A DNA stretch of 64,000 bases from Cycas panzhihuaensis. Lineage: Eukaryota > Cycadophyta. This document shows positions 1 through 12,807 of this stretch, piece by piece (positions within the stretch are counted from its first letter, which is position 1; each line of letters opens with the position of its first letter). A program made the position numbers and the translations under genes. The notes under the pieces were generated by a model that saw only the letters and a program-made list of their open reading frames with translations, was not told the DNA's origin and searched no databases. The stretch spans positions 176,831,741 to 176,895,740 of the forward strand of contig CM041465.1 of NCBI GenBank assembly GCA_023213395.1, given 5' to 3'.

Positions 1-1164
<1,164 letters not shown>

Positions 1165-1165
1165 T

Positions 1166-1178
1166 TGGTTCTATTACC
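1166..1178 (+). other. Candidate primer-binding site of G1
   Basis: Two bases after the LTR end the sequence reads TGGTTCTATTACC. It differs from the tRNA-Asp type primer site TGGCGCCGTTGCC only by C-to-T, G-to-A and one G-to-T change. The position is right for a PBS. The tRNA identity is inferred from a degraded site. Confidence 0.45.
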
Positions 1179-1814
1179 TACGTCCACTAAGGAGGGACTA
1201 GGCTAGGAGTTTCACAAGGGTAGTATATTCAAAAGGCAAGGAACCCTAATTGTCATCATGATGGCAAGCTGTAACTAAGCCTTCAAGTGCTAAGGGACCT
1301 TCCAATGACACCAAAGAGGCCTTTAATGGCAAGAGAGCCATAAAAAGGTACTTTAACCAAAGGAAAAGGAATGAGTAGATAAAGGGCACTATGATGGTCA
1401 AAGGAATCTAAATTAAGAAGGGCAAAGGGATTGAGCTAGAAAAATAATGAGAGTAAGGGACAATTTGTTGAAGAATTTAAGGCAAGTGGAGCCCATACAC
1501 CTCAAGAATAGGAAGAAGAAATAAATGGGGAATAAATGGTACTAACACTTACCCCAATTCGATCTGACTTTATAAGCCCATAAAAAGAGGAAAATTCATA
1601 AGGAAAATTAGAGCAAAGTGATATTACAAATGAAACCCTAGGAAAAGAGAAACATATAAATGTGGATGGTACCAACCTAAGCAATAACGAGAAAAAGACA
1701 GAGGAAGGTACCTCAACAGACTGGGAGAATAAATTAATAAGATAATTATTTGAAGATTCATCGAACAAGGGATCCGAACAATCATATTTAGTGGTCACAC
1801 TATTAATGGTATAA
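1179..1814 (+). other. G1 leader between primer site and gag
   Basis: This purine-rich stretch has no recognisable domain. Short frames on both strands carry no family signature. It corresponds to the untranslated leader of G1. Confidence 0.5.
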
Positions 1815-2570
1815 GTGCTAGGAGTACCTGAACCTATTAATCTAAAAGTATCATTTCAAAATCCTTTATTTGGAAGAGATAGTGCTACACTAAGCACTTC
1901 GAATATATCACCTAAAGTAAAGAGTGAGGAGAAAGGAACAAAATCTCTGAAGAAGTCAAATTCAAAGGGAGAAAGGTCACCACCATTGGGAAGGACACTA
2001 GTGAAGTCTTCAAGGATTGATGACTCAAGGGATTTTGGGAAATTAATCTTTAACGATATATGTGATGTGGCAAAGTATATATATTTATTTCAAAATTTGA
2101 TCAATGTAAAAAAAATCACAAATAAAGATGAGATAAAGGCAAGGTTTGCTTATACACTAGGGGGAGTACCATTGGCATGGTTCAAGGAGTTGGATAAAAT
2201 AAAAACTTGAACAAACATAAAGAAGTCATTCGAGGAAAGGTTTTAGAAATTCCATAGCAATAAGACTGTTAAAATCACCCTCAGGGAAATCCAATAAAGG
2301 GTTGATGAATCAATGCTAACTTACATCAATCATATGAAAATGATTTTAACTAATATAATCAATGAGATAATTACAAATCATAACATGAAGAATTCCTTTG
2401 TTAGAGGATTAAATAAGAAATTAAGATCTATGATGCATATACATCCCCTAAAGCCATTTAAAAATGCTCAAATGTTGGCATTGGATTTTGAAGCTGAAAT
2501 GGATGCCCAAGCCAGAGGACATGACCCCTTTTTACTTAGACTACAAGATGAGATAAGAGAAATGAAATAA
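1815..2570 (+). pseudogene. G1 gag (capsid-like) remnant
   Basis: Two reading-frame blocks (1815-2210 and 2313-2570) read as a Ty3-type Retrotrans_gag domain. The first contains ARFAYTLGGVPLAWFKEL, the alpha-helical capsid pattern with conserved Trp/Phe. After a TGA and a short gap the second has YINHMKMI, SFVRGLNKKLRSMMHIHPLK and ALDFEAEMDA, typical of the distal half of this domain. The gap between blocks holds further in-frame stops, so no full-length Gag is encoded. The product would have been the structural capsid protein of cytoplasmic virus-like particles. Confidence 0.7.
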
Positions 2571-3110
2571 AATCAACATAATTGACCCCTCTGCCAAATG
2601 GGAATATCATAAGAGGAATAAGAAATTGAAGCCTTAAGAAAAGAAGTAGCAAGACTCATGATAAAAAATAAGAATGAAGAGAAGGAAGTTAAGAAAAGAA
2701 AGACCCAGAATTTAAAATTGAAAAATGGTATCACATATACGAGGAAAGTTCGCATACAACTAAAGAATGTGAAATCAACCCAAAGAACAAAGTGATTCAC
2801 CAAAGAGATAAGTGGTGCCACATATATAACATAGATAGTCACAACACTAGAGAATGTTACTAACCTTAGAGGGAAAGGTTATAGAGGATGAGGTCAGGGA
2901 AAGAGAAGTAACCCACCTTGAAACATATATGCAATAAGAACTACATTAGAAAATTTAAGAAAGAAACAACCAATAGGAAGGTGTTTAATTTACTTATAAT
3001 TTAGGCATTAGAAGTTAAATTTCTCAACTAAATATGGTTATAACCATTAACCATTTGTATGCAACAACTGTAGCCCAAGTGAGTATAGGACAGAAGAATG
3101 TAAGGAAAAG
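2571..3110 (+). pseudogene. G1 gag tail with three degraded CCHC zinc knuckles
   Basis: Three CX2CX4HX4C-like motifs follow each other: YHIYEESSHTTKEC from 2729, CHIYNIDSHNTREC from 2816 and CNNCSPSEYRTEEC from 3060. The first two share a frame. The third is shifted by one base. In the first two the second Cys is Tyr (TGT to TAT), and in the first the initial Cys is Tyr as well. Such knuckles bind the packaged RNA. Three in a row is more than most plant Ty3 Gag proteins carry. Confidence 0.6.
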
Positions 3111-3619
3111 GTGAAGGCAACTAATTTCATGACTATCATCCCAGAAAATAGTAAGAATATAAAACTTTAGAATAAGTAGAAGGAAAAATAAGTAACAAAT
3201 GAGGAGTACCCAAACCCTAAGACATAAATAGATCACTTCAAGCAAGAAAAGCAAGTGTTTGAGAAATCAACTCAATAAGAAAATGAAACAATATTATTAA
3301 TGGGTAAATCAGAAATGAAATACATATAAGTTAGAAAGAATAAACTTCAAATAAAATCAGAAGAACCAAAGGTGCAACCTTAATTAGTTCAAGCAAAATA
3401 ACTATTCAAGGGATTACCAATGGAGGATATCCCTAGGATGTTATTGTTAATGGAGAATCTATTGAAACAATACAATTAATAATTCCTTTATATCAAGTTA
3501 TCGATTGGATCAAGGTCAAAGTACTAAAATAATGAGAAATTACAAAGAGCTTAAAAAATATAATGCCATCTTTCAAATTAGATTTGATGGTCACAATCAC
3601 GATATTGGGAGAGACATTT
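3111..3619 (+). other. G1 spacer between zinc knuckles and protease
   Basis: This A-rich coding debris is full of stops. Fragments such as ATNFMTIIPENSKNIKL and LFKGLPMEDIPRMLLLMEN can be read, but no domain is recognisable. It occupies the usual Gag-protease linker position. Confidence 0.4.
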
Positions 3620-3895
3620 TCAAAAGTGATTGTGGATGGGAGAGCAACAGTGAACGTCTTTCCCACCACAACTTAGAAAATGTTGGGAAGTCCTAAGTTA
3701 GAAGTGGCAACTTATTTGCTAAAGTTAGGAAATGAACTATTAGTAAGACCAGTTGGAAAGCTAACCAATATAAAAGTGGATGTGGTGGGAATCATAGTTC
3801 AAATTAATTTCACTATTGTAGAAACAGAGAAAGGGGTAATACCTTATCCAACATTATTAGGTCACCCATGGTTGTATAAAACTCAATGTCTTTAA
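3620..3895 (+). pseudogene. G1 aspartic protease remnant
   Basis: One frame with a single in-frame TAG reads VIVDGRATVNVFPTTT and, after the stop, MLGSPKLEVATYLLKLGNEL, ending TLLGHPWLYKTQ. This matches the retroviral-type aspartyl protease fold: the Asp loop, normally D-S/T-G-A, then the distal LGxPWL motif. The catalytic loop is D-G-R-A here, so the conserved Gly is lost. The enzyme would have processed Gag-Pol. The first half of this frame is masked by an overlapping open frame at 3505-3696, which is a shadow. Confidence 0.65.
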
Positions 3896-4554
3896 AGCTA
3901 GAGGGATGCCACCTTAATATTATTTGATGGGGGAAGCGAAGTAGTCCTCCCAATGTTGGGAAAGAATTCCATTGAAGTAATACCAGATGATGCATCCAAT
4001 ACAACCATTGTAAGTGAAGAAATGACATCATCTTTTGACGAAGGTAACTTGTATTGTATAACTGAAGAGTTGACCAAGTTGATTAGCTCTTAAGAGATGG
4101 AACCCACCTACTTTACAAAAATCTACAACTCTTCTGACAATGAGAATGGGATGAAGTTTGTGGATTATTGGTTACAAGATGCATATGAAGTCAATACCCC
4201 ATCCTATAGGTGTAACCTATTTTTTCAGAATGTAATTGAGGACATTGATATTAAATTTAAATATTTTGATTATACAAGTAGTAATAATAACATAGAAAAC
4301 TTAGATCCAAATTCAAATCCTCCTCTAACCCTAAACTTCCCTCTAACTCTGATGTGGGTCCTGAGATAGACTACCCTTCCCTACCCCCATTTCAGTTTGA
4401 GGAAGGAAGTAACAAACCTTCCTCATCTTCTTTAGAGGTATACCCATCGACGAAAAGGTCCTTTTTGAATGTTGTCACCTAATTTATGGAAGAAGAAGAG
4501 GAACTAGTAGAAAGCATCTGTGGAGATTCTGGTCTAGGAAATAAAATTGCCATT
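3896..4554 (+). other. G1 acidic linker between protease and deleted pol
   Basis: A frame reads through DATLILFDGGSEVVLPMLG, DDASNTTIVSEEMTSSFDEG and then the open segment 4097-4369, rich in Asp, Asn, Ser and Pro. No domain is recognised. Long acidic protease-RT linkers are usual in Tat/Athila-like Ty3 elements. The deletion that removed RT must lie near the right end of this piece. Confidence 0.4.
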
Positions 4555-4975
4555 CTAAAAGATAGAAGCCATGAAGAATATGTTAGAGATTATGTGAAGC
4601 CTTTTTATGGAGAACCACTATATGGAAGTACTCATTTGATACATTGTAGAGAACATTAGTTAGGAGAAGGAATAATAAATAAAGATCAATTAAGGGATTA
4701 TACGAAGAAACTGATAAAGCATACCAAATTAAGGAAAAGGTGAAAAAGATAAGGCACGATTTCCATGCTAAGACATTGTATTTTAAGAAGGGTGTTTGAG
4801 TATGGAAATTTGACAAAAAGTTCCAAATACCCTAGAGAGAATTAAAATTACATTGGAAAGCTCCATATATAATTGAGAAGGTGTATAAGAATGACACTAT
4901 CTAGTTGAAGAAACTAGTAGGCCAACTACTACCTAAAATGGTCAAGGGCAGTAAACTCAAATCTTATCACAGTTA
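4555..4975 (+). pseudogene. G1 integrase C-terminal tail remnant
   Basis: The reading fragments EEYVRDYVKPFYGEPLYG, LKLHWKAPYIIEKVYKN and PKMVKGSKLKSYHS resemble the end of Ty3 integrase, where a beta-barrel-like segment (WxGPYxVxxVxxxGxYxL, then a short ..LKxY) closes the polyprotein. At least two frame changes and several stops separate the fragments. No catalytic core (HHCC or DD35E) precedes it, so only the tail survived the internal deletion. No chromodomain is visible. Confidence 0.55.
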
Positions 4976-5449
4976 GGGAGTGACAAATCCACTAGACAAA
5001 TCAACTAATTATATTATGTTATGTTTCTTAAAGTTGAAGGTAAATTACATTGCCTTAATACTAAAATATGATTCAGTTTAGTATGTAAACAAAAAAAAAT
5101 TACAAAAGAATAAAAAAACAGAAAAAATAACCATAACTCATATCATACAAATAAGTAATATGATTAAAAAAAAGTGAAGGAAAAATCATAGTGGAAAAAA
5201 ATCAAAGTAAAAAAAATCATGGGTAAATGAATGAAGAGATAAATTAGAGGGAAAAAAAAAACTTAAGCACCAATAAATGAGGATTTATTAAAACCAAGTA
5301 AAAATAATAGAGGCATAGAGCCAGGGTTATAGGAGTAGCCCTCTATATAGAGCATGGGAGGAATAACACAAAATTTTGAAGAAAGAGACCACCAAAATTT
5401 TAATTTTTGAGCAAGGATGCTCAACCCTTTTTGTTAATTTGAGATATAT
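4976..5449 (+). other. G1 3' untranslated A-rich region
   Basis: This is A-rich DNA with runs such as AAAAAAAATTACAAAAG and no coding signal, lying between the end of pol and the right LTR. The polypurine tract could not be placed with confidence. GAAGAAAGAGACC near 5378 is one possibility. Confidence 0.5.
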
Positions 5450-5779
5450 GTTGGTGAATAAATAGATTAACATGAGTAGAAATAGTCAAAATGAGTTTAG
5501 AAATAGCCAAAACAACTCATAAATAACCAAAAATAGGCAAAAAATGGCTAGAATAGCTAAAAAATGACTAGAAATAGGTCTAGAATGGCTAAAATAGCTT
5601 AGAAACGAGCCCAAAACAGCCAAAATAGCCCTATAAATGACTAAAATGGGCTTAGGAATAATCCTTAGAATGTATGACAAGGTATATACCTTTTAAGGCA
5701 AATTAGTAGACAAAAGTACTGGAATGGTACACATGACCAGAACAGACTCAAATGTGTCCAAAATTAATGACATTAGAAA

Positions 5780-5826
<47 letters not shown>

Positions 5827-6534
5827 GATATATAGATAAAGAATATATGGATTAGCAATGTTAATCATGTGTTAAGTAAAAACGAACATGTGTTATGAAA
5901 AGGAATGATTATAGCCATGGGTCATAACCATTCATCCAAAGGACATCAAAATGGGTATTTAATGTCACTTTTCTCACCATTCCAGTGGTGAGATGAGTGA
6001 TTCAATCTTATGTCACATTCTTAGGGGTGAGAGTCGAGTGATTCAATCTTATGTCATATTCTTAAGGATGAGAGTTGAGTTATTCATTCCATGGCATGTT
6101 CTAGGGACAAGTATTCAGTCTATAAGGCAGTACGACAACAAAAGTACCAAGAACGATAGTATGAATTAGAGATCTAATATATGTATTCTATGATACATTC
6201 CCTTTTGGAATACATGTGATAGAATCTTGTATATGTGGTTAGAATGTATGTAGTATACGTTCTAAAACTAATTGTATGAGGCATGTTACTTAATAAAGTA
6301 AAGAGTTACGTGGAATATATTATCTTATGTATACCATGATGATTGTATAGTGAATACCTATTGTTTGATATAGTACTATGTGGAATTTATGATGATATTG
6401 TAATGAATTAATGATGAATGTATGATAACCTTATGTATATAAAGCATGTTGACTATATCCTAAGCTAGACTACTAACTTATGATCCCTTAACAAGTGCCT
6501 ATCTCACAAGTGTAGTGATAAATCTAAGTCAACA
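5450..6534 (+). repeat. G1 3' LTR
   Basis: Aligned by eye to 1-1164 from about 5551 on. The start is uncertain: a TGTTGG at 5449 is plausible but lacks a clear polypurine tract before it. The end is at GTCAACA (6534). It contains a (TA)n microsatellite at 5781-5822 at the position of the longer array in the left LTR. Confidence 0.7.
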
Positions 6535-7624
6535 CCTTTCATCAACAATAGTAAGTGCGACTTCAAGTGACAAACTACAAGAGGTAAATATCTAAGTTTA
6601 ATCATTTTTTATTATGTGATTCACTTAAGCTACATGAGAATGACGTATATGTGCATGCCTTTTATAAAATTTTGCTATATATGATTTCTACTACATTAAA
6701 AATTATTGGCCTTGCAATCTTTTATGGATTAATAAAATCTCCATGCTTGTGGTCTTATTCAGCTGCTAAGACCTCTTATGTATTAGGGTTTTGATTTATA
6801 AGCCCATAGAGATATGTTGAAGCCCATAGAGGCTTGTGGTAAGCTTATAATGGCATGATTATAGCCCATTAAGGCATACTTTCGAGACTATAGTGGAAAA
6901 TCTGAGGTCATTGTGCCCATCATTGTATTTTTAGTCATTAGATATTGAAGAAAGTTGCCTTATAGTCCTATTTAGTAGGAGGTGGGACATTCTTTCTAGT
7001 TACTCTTACATATTTTTAGCATACTTGATAGGCCATGTAGGATGACATGTTCTCAAAGTAATGCTGATGAAGGAATTGATTGAACCATATAACCAAAGAC
7101 ACTACCTATGGAACTAGCATTTACAATGACTAGTTGCCCATGTGATTCGGTACATAGAGTTATATTCATATGGACATCAACAATTTGATAAATATTTTAT
7201 ACAACTTGAAGCACCTATAGTAGTAAAAAAATAAAGTAGCAAAGATAATAGATATGGTAACTATGAATTAAAAATCAAGAGGGAGAAACATAGGGTATAA
7301 TATTTAGACTAATATTTAATTTATTAGTCATTACATAGAACCCCCCTTCATGCTCTTGTAATACTTAAGATTATTCTTATTATTATATTATACTTATCTT
7401 AATATGTATGCAAGTGGCATCTTAGTTTATATGCCAAGCCACCAAGAGCACACCATTATTGATCTTGAAAGATCTCACACACATGCGAGTATCCTATATA
7501 TGTATGTATATTTTATATTGTAATACAACAAGTAGACTTTATTCTCATAGTCCATCTTTGTGTCTCATATTTGTTCTTTCAAGATATAGTATCACTCCAA
7601 TACCATATCCAACACTAAGAAGGT
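6535..7624. other. Unassigned, possibly a copia-type LTR at its right end
   Basis: No coding signal is visible. Near 6790-6900 the phrase AGCCCATAGAGG/AGCCCATTAAGG recurs. From about 7300 to 7585 the DNA looks like a short plus-strand LTR: it is AT-rich, has AATACAACAAGTAGACTTTATTCTCATAGTCC-like sequence near its end, and is followed by TAGTATCACTCC (7587-7598), 8 of 12 matches to the tRNA-Met primer site TGGTATCAGAGC. No partner LTR was found. Confidence 0.3.
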
Positions 7625-8257
7625 GAGAATATCTATATCTATACACACAAGTCTTGTTTTTTTTTTTATTTATCTATCTCTCTTTAGGAGGGTATCACTC
7701 TCTATGATGGTTTAAATGAGGGTCATGGTGAACTTGGCATCGTTGAATATGATTTTTGGATGATGCACTTCATCTACCCTCATATCTACCCAAGGGGATA
7801 AGTTGACTATTATCATCTTTTATCGAGGCATAATGGGTGGTGATGATAAGCAATTTTAGAAAATATAGTCATGATTATCTAAACCATAGGGTATAAGACT
7901 AAGATGCTTTAATAAGAGCTTATTAAAAGAACTATGGATGATAAATAAGTTGAGACCATACCCTTAAAGGATGAACTATATGTATTTATAGGGATAATCT
8001 ATTAAAGTATCTCTAATTATAAAGGGGAAGGCATTTAGCAACTCATTATGGAGGAGTAGGTAAGGTATACCCAAACAGGCTTGCTACAACATTGAATACA
8101 TACTAAAGGGGAAGGAGGCAAATAAAAGGTTGATCATAGTGTAACCAATACTAAGTAAGGTAGGCAGTTTGAGAGATCGAGGATAACCAAATATCAGCAG
8201 GGATAATAGTAAAATAAAGAAATGTTAACAATGGTTTCACTGAGTAAAGTCATTTAT
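7625..8257. repeat. Repeat H, copy A, left segment
   Basis: Matches 23943-24362 followed by 37450-37690 in order and orientation. Shared phrases include GTGGGTGGTGAT, TTTTAGAAAATATAGTCA, CTTAAAGGATGAACTA and CTCATTATGGAGGAGTA. At 8024-8028 it reads uninterrupted (AAAGGGGAAGGC) where copy B is split by C2. It ends at the TTTAT target duplication of C1 (8253-8257). No protein is recognised. Its right-hand continuation shares motifs with the Tat-type 3' region at 55.8 kb on the opposite strand. Confidence 0.75.
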
Positions 8258-8536
8258 TAAAGGAGCTGAGAGTTAGAGGGAATGAAAACTATAAAGCCAT
8301 ATTAAAAAATAACAAATTTCTGTAAGATAATTGGCAATATTAAAGAACACCTGGGGGCTATGAAGCCCAGAATAAATAGACAAGATGTTGGGAAATGCCC
8401 AAATTTTACTCTCTTCAGTGTTGAGAAATACTATTAAAAAAGTAATTAAAAGTTTGGCTAAGATTGGCCAAAGTCAGTTCTACCAATCCCAATGCTGACA
8501 TACTTCTTAATAATTCAAATGAACATTAACCCAATA
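8258..8536 (-). repeat. C1 3' LTR
   Basis: Matches 15553-15815 at roughly 80% by eye, with small indels. On the minus strand it starts just after ATGGGGAGAAA (8537-8547), a good polypurine tract. The stop of the RNase H frame lies inside the LTR. Confidence 0.75.
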
Positions 8537-9190
8537 TTTCTCCCCATAATATTCATTTGGGAAGACTCCAAGCTTATCTATGAATTTATGGAATTTGATC
8601 TTTCCAAGAGCTTTAGTAAAGATATCTATCACCTGTTCCTCTATGCTACAGTAGACTAACTCAGTCTTGCTAGCTTGTACCAATTCCCTAATAAAATGAT
8701 GTTGAGTTTTGATATGATTTGTTCTTCCATGAAATACTATATTACGAGTTATTTGAATTGTATTTTGGTTATCACACAACATTTATGTAGGACCATCCTA
8801 TTTTACTTGTAGGTCTTAGAGTAGTTATCATAACTAAACTATCTCATAAGCTCTTACTACTATTGCTTTGTATTATGCTTTTATAGTAGATAAAGATACT
8901 ATATTTTACTTTTTAGTACTCCAAGAAAATGAGGCTGATTCCAAATTGAAAGCATAACTTGATGTAGATTTTCTATTATCAACATAGCCTACCCAATCTA
9001 AATCTATGTAGCCAACCAATCTAAAAACTATAGAGGACTTGTAATGTAGTCTAAAGCCAATTATGCCTTTCAAGTATTGAAGGATTCTTTTTGCTACCTG
9101 CCAATATGATGTCTTGGGATCTTGTATAAATTTGGATACTACACTTACTGAATTCATGATATCTAATTGAGTTGAGGTCAAGTAGATTAA
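8507..9190 (-). pseudogene. C1 RNase H
   Basis: Two open blocks (8906-9181 and 8507-8782) are in copia RNase H order. The first has WQVAKRILQYLKGI, YIDLDWVGYVDNRKSTS and SFSWSTKK, the segment joining RT to RNase H with the first catalytic Asp (normally Y-x-D-S-D-W). The second has LCDNQNTIQITRN, HIKTQHHFIRELV and VIDIFTKALGKIKF, covering the D-N/S-Q-S-A motif, the His-rich loop and the A-D-I-F-T-K-x-L signature (here V-I-D-I-F-T-K-A-L). About 125 bases with stops separate them. It would have degraded the RNA strand of the replication intermediate. Confidence 0.8.
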
Positions 9191-10130
9191 ACTACTAATT
9201 ATTTAACTGTAAAGTATACGATCAATTGATGCAAAGTCATTAAACTTGGATAATTTTATTTTGACTTCAACTGGTATATCTAGTGCTTTATAATCACTTA
9301 TGTTAAACTTTTAAAGTAGGCCCAAGATGTATTTTCTTTGGGATATAAATATCTCATTCTCATCTTGCCACATTTCTAAACCTAGGAAGTAGTGCATGAG
9401 TCCCAAATTGATCATTTCAAATTCTTTGCACATGTCTTTTTTAAAATTTTTATGACAATTGAGCATCATTGCCTATGTAGACTAGGTCATCAACATATAA
9501 TCCCATAATAAATATTGAATCTACTATAATTTTGATATATAGGTTAGGATTCAATTGACTCCTTTCGAATCCTTTGTCTCTAAAGTATTTGTCAATCTGA
9601 GAGTACTAAGCTCTAGGTGCTTGTTTTAGTCTGTACAAGGTCTTTTTGAGCTTATATTCCTTGTTTTCCTCTCCCTTGACTTCAAAGCCTTTGGGTTGCT
9701 ATATATAGATCTCCTCTTCTATGTATCCATTTAAGAAAACACTTTTAACATCCATCTGTTAAATAGTCCAACCCTTTTATATAACTAGGATTAGCATCAG
9801 ACGTATAATTTCTATTCTGGCTATTAGAGAAAATATTTTATTATAGTTTATCCCTTCAATTTGAGCATAACCGTTAGTTATTGACCTTGCTTTATACTTG
9901 TTAATTGAGCCATCTGACTTGAGTTTTATCTTGTAGACTTATTTTATGCTAATTATTTACTTGTTTAGAGGTAGATCAACCAACTCCCAAGTGTCATTTT
10001 TGAGTAAAGCACTATATTCTTCTTGTATTATATCCTTTAATTCCTCTTTAGTATTAACCTCTTCAAAGGTTTGGGGATCATGCGATTCCATAACTTAGCT
10101 TATTACAACAAAGTTGACTCTATTGGAGTG
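9190..10130 (-). pseudogene. C1 reverse transcriptase
   Basis: The minus strand reads as a broken copia RT without a long open frame. The catalytic box is still recognisable near 9490 as MGLYVDDLVYIG, with both Asp residues present. Upstream, around 9690-9750, is the conserved MDVKSVFLNGYIEEEIY-like segment, and around 9880-9930 a KYKARSI-like stretch. Many Gln/Trp positions are TAG. The fold is assigned from this order and the flanking RNase H. Confidence 0.7.
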
Positions 10131-10400
10131 AGTAGATCTTTGTTCCAAGTTATTGCCTAGCTTGTTTTGCTAGGTCATGACATATTTGGACCCATTTTGG
10201 AACACTTTAACTACTTATAAAGGGTTTATCTTTTTTAGGACTTGATTCATATATATTTGGTATATTTGTTGACTTAGGACATGAATCAATTTCTACTATG
10301 ATGTTCTTTTCCTTATCTTTCTTAATTTCTACTTTATAATAATCATCTTCCTTGAAGATGATATCCCTAGTCATGATTATTATTTTTTCTTTTAGATCAG
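10131..10400 (-). other. C1 integrase-RT linker
   Basis: Low-complexity coding debris, Lys/Glu/Asp-rich on the minus strand (for example EDDYYKVEIKKDKENIIVEI), is typical of the spacer between copia integrase and RT. No domain is recognised. Confidence 0.4.
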
Positions 10401-11170
10401 GTAGTTTGTAGGCTCTAGAGACATTGCGGTATCCTATAAAGATACATTTGGTACTTTTATCATCTAATTTTGTTCTCTTTTGCTATAGTACATGAGCAAT
10501 TATTAAATACCAAAAAAATTTCAAGTGATATATACTTAGTTTATGTCTTATCCAATCTTCTTCTGGTATGACCAACCTAAAGGCTTTAGTGGTACGCTTG
10601 TTTAGTAAATATATTATGGTATGCATAGCTTCTACCCAAAGTTCATGTTCAATCTACTTGTCTTTGAATATACATCTTGCCATCTTAACAATCGTTCAAA
10701 ATTTTCTCTGTGCTACTCCATTTTGTTATGAAGTATAGGGATTGGTAAATTATCTCCTTAAACCCTGATAGGTACAAAATACTTGGAATTCATTTAAGAT
10801 GAATTCTCCCCCATTATCTAATCCAAGGATGAGAATCTTATGGCTACTTTATTTCTCCATAAAGGTTTTGAAGTTAACAAAACACTGGAAAGCATCTAAT
10901 TTAAACTTTAGGAAATACATCTAAGTTTTTCTAGTAAAATGATCAATGAACATCATGAAATATTTTGTGCTTCCTAGTGATGGTACATTCATAGGTCCAT
11001 AGAGGCTTGCATAAATTAGTTGAAGGGGACATTAGGCTCTATAGTTAGTATTTTGAAAACTTTCTTTATATTGCTTTCTAAGTAGACATCCTTCACATAT
11101 ATCTTTGACTGCTTCTGTGGTAGGTAATCCATCAACCATTTCCATCATTTTTATTAAGGCTAAGCTATTA
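10400..11170 (-). pseudogene. C1 integrase
   Basis: The minus-strand frame reads MNVPSLGSTKYFMMFIDHFT, then LDNGGEFILNEFQVFC, NGVAQR, WVEAMHTIIYLLNKRTTKAF and CIFIGYRNVSRAYKL. These are the copia rve core in order: the second catalytic Asp in D-N-G-G-E-F, then the conserved Q-N-G-V-A-x-R region with the Glu position, then the GKR-like C-terminal ..IFIGY.. motif. Several TAG/TAA stops interrupt it. It would have joined the cDNA to host DNA. Confidence 0.75.
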
Positions 11171-11620
11171 TAGTTTAAGTGACCAAATTTCTTGTGCCAC
11201 ATTTCATTGCCAACTTAGGTGGAGGCTTTTAAGGCATAGGTATCTAGTGGAGGAATGACTAGCTTAAATAATCTATTACTAGTCATTTATCTTTTAGTTA
11301 TAATAGCTTTATTCATTTTCTTATATTTAATTATACACCCACCATTATCAAAGACAACCTTGTAATCTTGTTCCATCATTTGACCCACCGAAAGTAGGTT
11401 CTTCTTTAAGGTAGGTACATATAACACATCATCAATATACCTTATTTCTCCTAATTTTATGGTTATGGATACATTACCCTTACCAATAGATTCATAAGTA
11501 GTGTTATCTCTAAATATGATCTTTTCTCTTTTAGTCTATTTAATGGTCTTGAAGATTTCTTCCTTGTGGGTCATATGGGTTTAACACCTTGAATCTATAT
11601 ACTAGTTATCCTCCTCTTCA
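11170..11620 (-). pseudogene. C1 protease and GAG-pre-integrase region
   Basis: The minus strand reads YIDSRC.THMTHKEEIF, followed by GKGNVSITIKLGEIRYID, DVLYVPTLKKNLLSVGQMM and later MWHKKFGHLNYNSLALI, with CEGCLLRKQYKESF. This is the copia aspartyl protease followed by the gag_pre-integrs zinc-like segment (H-x3-H, C-x2-C). The catalytic D-S-G is D-S-R here (GGG to AGG at a former CAG), and a stop follows the next Cys. The protease is inactive. Confidence 0.75.
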
Positions 11621-11639
11621 CTAGCTATAAGACTTGAAA

Positions 11640-12807
11640 GAAAAAGTCTATCATTGTGTTTATTTTTAATTGTAGTGTTTGTAATTCCTCTTTATTAATT
11701 AGCATTCTTGGAAAAGTAATGTTCTTCTATAAGTTAAATTTTGTGGAAGAAGGAGCATTAGGTTGGTCCTCTACCTCTTTAGCTATGGCTTCTACTTCTA
11801 GATGTTCCTCTTCCTATAGAGGTTACTCTTCCTCTTTCAAAGAATGGGCTTTGATTTTGGCCTTGATAGTTCATTTGGTTTTGTCCCTGAAAATGTTAGC
11901 ATGGTCCTTGATAGTTTCCTTGTCCTTAGTAATTGTTATATCCATGGTAGCATTGATTTTGTTCTTGAGACCTACCTTGATTTTAGAAGTTGGTCTGACC
12001 TGGGTACCTTTAGCTTGATTCTTAATATCTTTGATATGGTCCTTGATACCTTTGACTTGATCCTTGATGCCTAGGATTTTGTTCTTGATAAGTACCTTGA
12101 TTCCTTTTTTTTCCTTTAGGGGATTACTCCCTTTCCTTAGAACTTTGTCCTTGATTATTTTGTTTGATCCTTACCTTTATGGTAAAAGCATATTCTAGTG
12201 TCTCATATCCCCCTTTTTTTTCTTCAACTACAAGAAGCATGGTACTTAATTGTTTAATCTGAAGGATACTTAGATCCTTAGATACTTCAATATTGGCGGC
12301 AACTATCTCAAAATTTTTAACCTCTCCAACACACCTCAAGATCCTTTTAACAACTCTCTATTCGCTTAACACTTCTCCTAAGGATCTTATCTAATTAACC
12401 GAGTCTTAGACCTTAGAAATAAACTCATTGACACTTTTTCTTGGTGACATCCTTAGATTTTTAAATTTACTTATAAGAGTTTGAAGCTTAGAAGATGTTG
12501 ATCCTTCGTAGATCAATTTTAGAGTATCCCAAGCTCCTTTAGATGTAGTCACTTCACTTACACTAAGGAATATATAATCCTGTAGAGCACAAAATATGAG
12601 GGTTAATGACTTATTATCCTTTTTGATATATTCGTTATAAGCTAGTTATTCATTCATAGTGGCATTTTTATCAATGTCTTCATATCCCTTGTTGATAATT
12701 TACTATATGTCCTTTGTTATGAATATTAACCTCATTCTCCTACTCCAGCTAAGAAGGTTAGAGTCATCAATCTTATGTATAATCATATTTCTAAAACTTG
12801 TTGTCAT
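11640..12807 (-). pseudogene. C1 gag (UBN2-type) with Gln/Gly-rich tail
   Basis: The likely start is the ATG at 12805-12807, giving MTTSFRNMIIHKIDDSNLLS, followed by a copia UBN2-like domain containing GAWDTLKLIYEGSTSSKLQT and RILRCVGEVKNFEIVAANIE. The open segment 12124-12339 lies in this domain. A frameshift follows, after which a Gln/Gly-rich tract can be read (YQGP, GQGNYQGP, NYQGQNQ), then an Arg-rich stretch and a degraded zinc knuckle (C-S-F-F-H-K-I .. H-Y-F). Plus-strand frames at 11656-12074 are shadows of this repeat tract. Confidence 0.7.

Noticed and set aside
7300-7598. A copia LTR plus primer site
   Set aside because: Only 8 of 12 primer-site bases match and no partner LTR or internal region follows. 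Kept as a possibility in the unassigned entry only.
11656-12074. Two plus-strand frames of moderate length
   Set aside because: They are opposite-strand readings of the Gln/Gly-rich repeat in C1 gag, which has clear family signatures on the minus strand.
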